Shown here piece after piece: positions 5,941-8,036 of a stretch of DNA of 8,036 nt. Positions within the stretch are counted from its first letter, which is position 1, and every line of letters starts with the position of its first letter. Source of the DNA: Pseudomonadota bacterium (lineage in GTDB: Bacteria; Pseudomonadota; Gammaproteobacteria; Xanthomonadales; Xanthomonadaceae); NCBI GenBank assembly GCA_019348095.1, contig JAHWKC010000095.1, positions 1 to 8,036 of the forward strand, in the 5' to 3' direction. The position numbers and the translations under genes are program-made. The notes beneath the pieces were generated by a model that saw nothing but the letters and a program-made list of their open reading frames with translations, was not told where the DNA came from and searched no databases.

Positions 5941-6009
5941 GCAGGAGCGACATGGGTCGCGATGCGTTGCGTCCAGAGAGGGCGTTGTCGCGACTCACGT
6001 CGCTCCTGC
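5941..6009. repeat. Inverted REP pair (BIME-like)
   Basis: The left arm 5941-5962 and right arm 5988-6009 are inverted copies matching at 20 of 22 positions, separated by 25 nt. Each arm starts with GCAG followed by GAGCGAC, and each can form its own small hairpin (GCGAC, 4-nt loop, GTCGC). This is the architecture of two REPs in opposite orientation. The GGAGCGAC...GTCGCGA word is a common intergenic repeat in Lysobacter- and Xanthomonas-like genomes (from memory). It sits 57 nt beyond the stop of the hybrid kinase gene, where it could stabilise the mRNA end. Confidence 0.8.
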
Positions 6010-6065
6010 GGTCTCCCCGACCCGGCGCTTCGACCCGGCAGATGCCAAGTGAGCTGCACGCCCCG

Positions 6066-8036
6066 TTACGCAGCGACGCGCCGCAATGCCCTCCGCAGCC
6101 GCTCGGGATCCACCGGCTTGACCAGGTGTTCGGTGATACCGGCCGCGCGCGAGGCTTCCACGTCGGTGGTCTGGCCGTAGCCTGACAGCGCCAGCAACAT
6201 CGCGCCTGCGGCGCGGGGATGCCCGCGCAGCCGGCGGGCAAGTTCAAGGCCACTCATCCCGGGCAGGCCGATATCCAGGATGTAGACGTCCGCGGGATCC
6301 TCGCCAGCCGAATGCAGCGCCGACTCGGCGCTGTCGAATGTCCGCACGAGGTGGCCCTGCAGTTGGAGCAACAGTGCAATGGTCTGCAATGCATCGGCGT
6401 TGTCGTCGACGACGACGATCCGCAACGGCCCGGAAACACCACCGGCGGGGGCAGACCGCAGCCCCGGCGGTTCCTGCATGGGTTGCACAGAGGGGAGCTC
6501 GACGGTGAACACGCTGCCCTGGCCCGGTCCGGGGCTGTCGGCATGCACGGTCCCGCCGTGCAGGTCCACGATGGTGTGCACCAGCGCCAGACCGATCCCC
6601 AGTCCCCCTTGGGATCGATCGAGCAGCCGTTCTCCCTGCGTGAACAGGTCAAACACATGCGGCAGCAGTTCGGGACCGATCCCGACGCCGGTATCGTGCA
6701 CGCCGATGCGCACGCCGCCCTCTTCGAGCCCGGCCACTAGCGTGATACGCCCGCCTGCCGGTGTGTACTTGGCGGCATTGCTGAGCAGGTTGGCCACCAC
6801 CTGGGTGAGCCGTGTGCGATCACCGTTCACCCACAGCGCGGCCTGGGCGATCCTCATCTCGAGGACGTGGCGATGGCTGTCCACGGAAGCCCGAACCTGC
6901 TCGACCGCGTCATGGATCGAATCACGCACGTCGAATACCCCGGTGTCGAGCGTGACCAGCCCGCGCGTGACGCGCGAGACCTCCAGCAGGTCGTCCACCA
7001 GCTCCGTCATGTGCCTCACCTGTCGCGCGAGGATCGCGCTGACCTCGCGCACCTGCCCCGGCTCGATGGCCGGCATGCCCAGCAGCGTCGCCGCCGTACT
7101 GATCGGCGCGAGCGGGTTGCGCAGTTCGTGCGCGAGCATGGCGAGGAACTCGTCCTTGCGGCGGTCGGTGGCGCGCAACTCGGCCTCCACCCGGCGGCGC
7201 TCGGACGCGTCGCGCAACACGATCACGGCGCCTGACACGGCCCCTGAAGGATCGCGGATCGGCGCGCTGTTGTGGTCGACCGGCCGTTCCGCGCCGTCGC
7301 GCGCGCTCAGCATGGCCTCGCCACGGCCGGTCCCGCCCGCCGCCAGCGTCTCGTGCATCGGCTCCCCGTCGAGCGGGCTCGCCCGGACCACCTCATCCAG
7401 GTCCAGACCCAGCGCCTCGCCCCTCGGCCAGCCGGTAAGGCGCTCGGCAACCGGGTTCAGCCAGGTCACGCGTTGGTCCGCGTCCACCGCGATCACGGCA
7501 TCGCCGATGCTGCCGAGCGTGGCCGTCAGCCATTCGCGCTCGCGGTGCAAGGTGCGCGCGGACTGCCGTTGGGCATCCGCCGCCGCTTCGGCCGCGAGCC
7601 GTGCCCGGGCCTGCGCCCAGCTCAGGCGCGCCAGCAGCCCGCTGGCAATCACGGCAGCCAGGGCTAGCCACGGCACGAGCCACCGCAGCGACAGCGCGTC
7701 GAGCACCGGGGTGTGGCCGTGGTCGGAGACGATCACGAAGTAGGTGTCCTGCAGCGCTCCCTGCCGCCGGTACTCCTCCATCAGCGCGCCCACGGCGGGG
7801 TCCACGACCTCGCGGAGGTACTCGGCCTGCTTGGCCAGCGGCGGGTAGTCGTATGTGTGGATCAGGTAGTGCGCCACGCCTGGATGGTCGCGATGGGTCT
7901 GGAACAGCGGCTCGAGGATCTCGGCCGCCCGCTTCTGATTGCCGTAGGCCTTGTCCGCCGGGTCGAAGTTGGCCGAGGTCACCAGCGCGTGAAGGATGGA
8001 GGCTTCCATGTCTTCGGGATTGTCGGCCGCGACCTT
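6066..8036 (-). CDS. PAS-containing hybrid histidine kinase with receiver; N-terminal part looks chimeric
   Basis: One frame, open from the right edge to TAA at 6066. Counting from ATG 8009, residues from about 104 onward form a hybrid kinase: membrane segment (about 108-128), coiled linker (130-160), PAS/PAC (about 163-270), HisKA with phospho-accepting H294 in LAHELRNPLAPI, HATPase with N box NLLSNAAKYTP (407-417), G1 DTGVGIG (439-445) and G2 GGLGIGLALV (468-477), and a C-terminal receiver (about 528-645) with D535/D536, phospho-acceptor D579 (ILDIGLPG), S609 and K631. All catalytic residues are present. Phosphate would move from H294 to D579 or to a separate regulator; no output domain is present. 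Residues 1 to about 103 do not belong to a kinase (see the two segment entries). GTG at 7706 could start a plain 546-aa kinase but has no ribosome site. No DNA-binding partner is encoded beside it. Confidence 0.88.
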   Translation of the reverse strand, partial: KVAADNPEDMEASILHALVTSANFDPADKAYGNQKRAAEILEPLFQTHRDHPGVAHYLIHTYDYPPLAKQAEYLREVVDPAVGALMEEYRRQGALQDTYFVIVSDHGHTPVLDALSLRWLVPWLALAAVIASGLLARLSWAQARARLAAEAAADAQRQSARTLHREREWLTATLGSIGDAVIAVDADQRVTWLNPVAERLTGWPRGEALGLDLDEVVRASPLDGEPMHETLAAGGTGRGEAMLSARDGAERPVDHNSAPIRDPSGAVSGAVIVLRDASERRRVEAELRATDRRKDEFLAMLAHELRNPLAPISTAATLLGMPAIEPGQVREVSAILARQVRHMTELVDDLLEVSRVTRGLVTLDTGVFDVRDSIHDAVEQVRASVDSHRHVLEMRIAQAALWVNGDRTRLTQVVANLLSNAAKYTPAGGRITLVAGLEEGGVRIGVHDTGVGIGPELLPHVFDLFTQGERLLDRSQGGLGIGLALVHTIVDLHGGTVHADSPGPGQGSVFTVELPSVQPMQEPPGLRSAPAGGVSGPLRIVVVDDNADALQTIALLLQLQGHLVRTFDSAESALHSAGEDPADVYILDIGLPGMSGLELARRLRGHPRAAGAMLLALSGYGQTTDVEASRAAGITEHLVKPVDPERLRRALRRVAA
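7704..7829 (-). other. Alkaline-phosphatase/phosphodiesterase-like segment inside the kinase frame
   Basis: Residues about 61-102 of the frame (AEYLREVVDPAVGALMEEY and DTYFVIVSDHGHTPV) resemble the region of type I phosphodiesterase or alkaline-phosphatase superfamily proteins that carries the metal-binding Asp-His-Gly-His motif (D96-H97-G98-H99). Only about 40 residues are present, starting abruptly after TPR-like sequence and ending abruptly before the kinase membrane segment. The rest of the enzyme is missing, so it cannot be catalytic. The assignment is from motif memory, not a search. Confidence 0.6.
7830..8036 (-). other. TPR-protein-like segment at the right edge, same frame
   Basis: The frame reads KVAADNPED before ATG 8009 and continues through NQKRAAEILEPLFQTHRDHP and GVAHYLIHTYDYPPLAKQ. 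This is typical of secreted or cytoplasmic tetratricopeptide-repeat proteins of soil proteobacteria, in which the HPGVAHYLIHxYDxPPLA motif is followed by GLDAARRYA-type helices. Those following helices are absent: the homology stops near 7830 and gives way to phosphodiesterase-like sequence. The frame is open to the window edge, so ATG 8009 is probably not the start of translation. Confidence 0.65.

Larger units (their letters stand above)
5701..6065. other. REP-rich intergenic region without a gene
   Basis: This 365-nt gap lies between two minus-strand genes. It holds a GCAG-headed hairpin (5812-5840), a small CCTCC/GGAGG hairpin (5891-5895 and 5901-5905) and a large inverted REP pair (5941-6009). 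A 73-codon minus-strand frame (5719-5940) covers two of the hairpins and looks like repeat translation, not a protein. No clear promoter for the ClpP-like gene was seen. Confidence 0.6.

Noticed and set aside
5095..6180. 361-codon plus-strand frame over the ClpP-like gene and REP region
   Set aside because: It is antisense to a gene with a signal peptide and protease motifs, crosses three repeats and is His/Arg/Gln-rich.
6379..7743. 454-codon plus-strand frame antisense to the hybrid kinase
   Set aside because: Ser/Arg/Thr-rich shadow; the minus strand carries every kinase and receiver motif in order.

Overview
The window is high-GC bacterial DNA, about two thirds G+C by eye. The gene families, codon use and REP-type repeats (GCAG/GGAGCGAC hairpins, and a TTCCCGC...GTGGGAA hairpin) suggest a gammaproteobacterium of the Xanthomonadaceae/Lysobacteraceae (Lysobacter, Luteimonas or Xanthomonas-like). 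The taxonomic call is an inference, not a match. I see no tRNA, rRNA, CRISPR array or insertion sequence.

Layout. Positions 1-1589 (+) hold a LytS-type sensor kinase cut by the left edge, followed with an 8-nt overlap by its LytTR response regulator. A short gap with a REP/dRS3-like hairpin leads to a small cysteine-rich putative lipoprotein (1702-2094), which has an exceptionally good Shine-Dalgarno. A gene-free stretch of about 360 nt with several hairpins precedes csbD (2458-2643), a small stress-protein gene. Two back-to-back terminators (2718-2795) insulate csbD. Next come a nitrilase with an intact Glu-Lys-Cys triad (2951-3925, +) and an alpha/beta hydrolase with an aspartate nucleophile (best start TTG 4074, end 4958, +), separated by a bulged inverted repeat.

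The right part is on the minus strand: a secreted ClpP-fold putative serine protease (5089-5700) and a PAS-hybrid histidine kinase with a C-terminal receiver (from 6066 rightwards). The 365-nt gap between them is rich in REP elements, including a large inverted pair at 5941-6009.

The main anomaly is at the right edge. The kinase reading frame runs without a stop to the end of the window, but its N-terminal part does not look like a kinase. The first part resembles a TPR-repeat protein, and the next part resembles the C-terminal active-site segment of an alkaline-phosphatase/phosphodiesterase protein. Only after that do the membrane segment and PAS domain begin. Two family changes lie within about 130 bp, which indicates either a rearrangement that fused three genes in frame or an assembly chimera.

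Functional picture: two separate signalling systems (LytS/LytTR and a hybrid kinase), small envelope or stress proteins, and two small-molecule hydrolases. It looks like ordinary chromosome with REP repeats rather than a defence or mobile island. I found no convincing undescribed multi-gene system.
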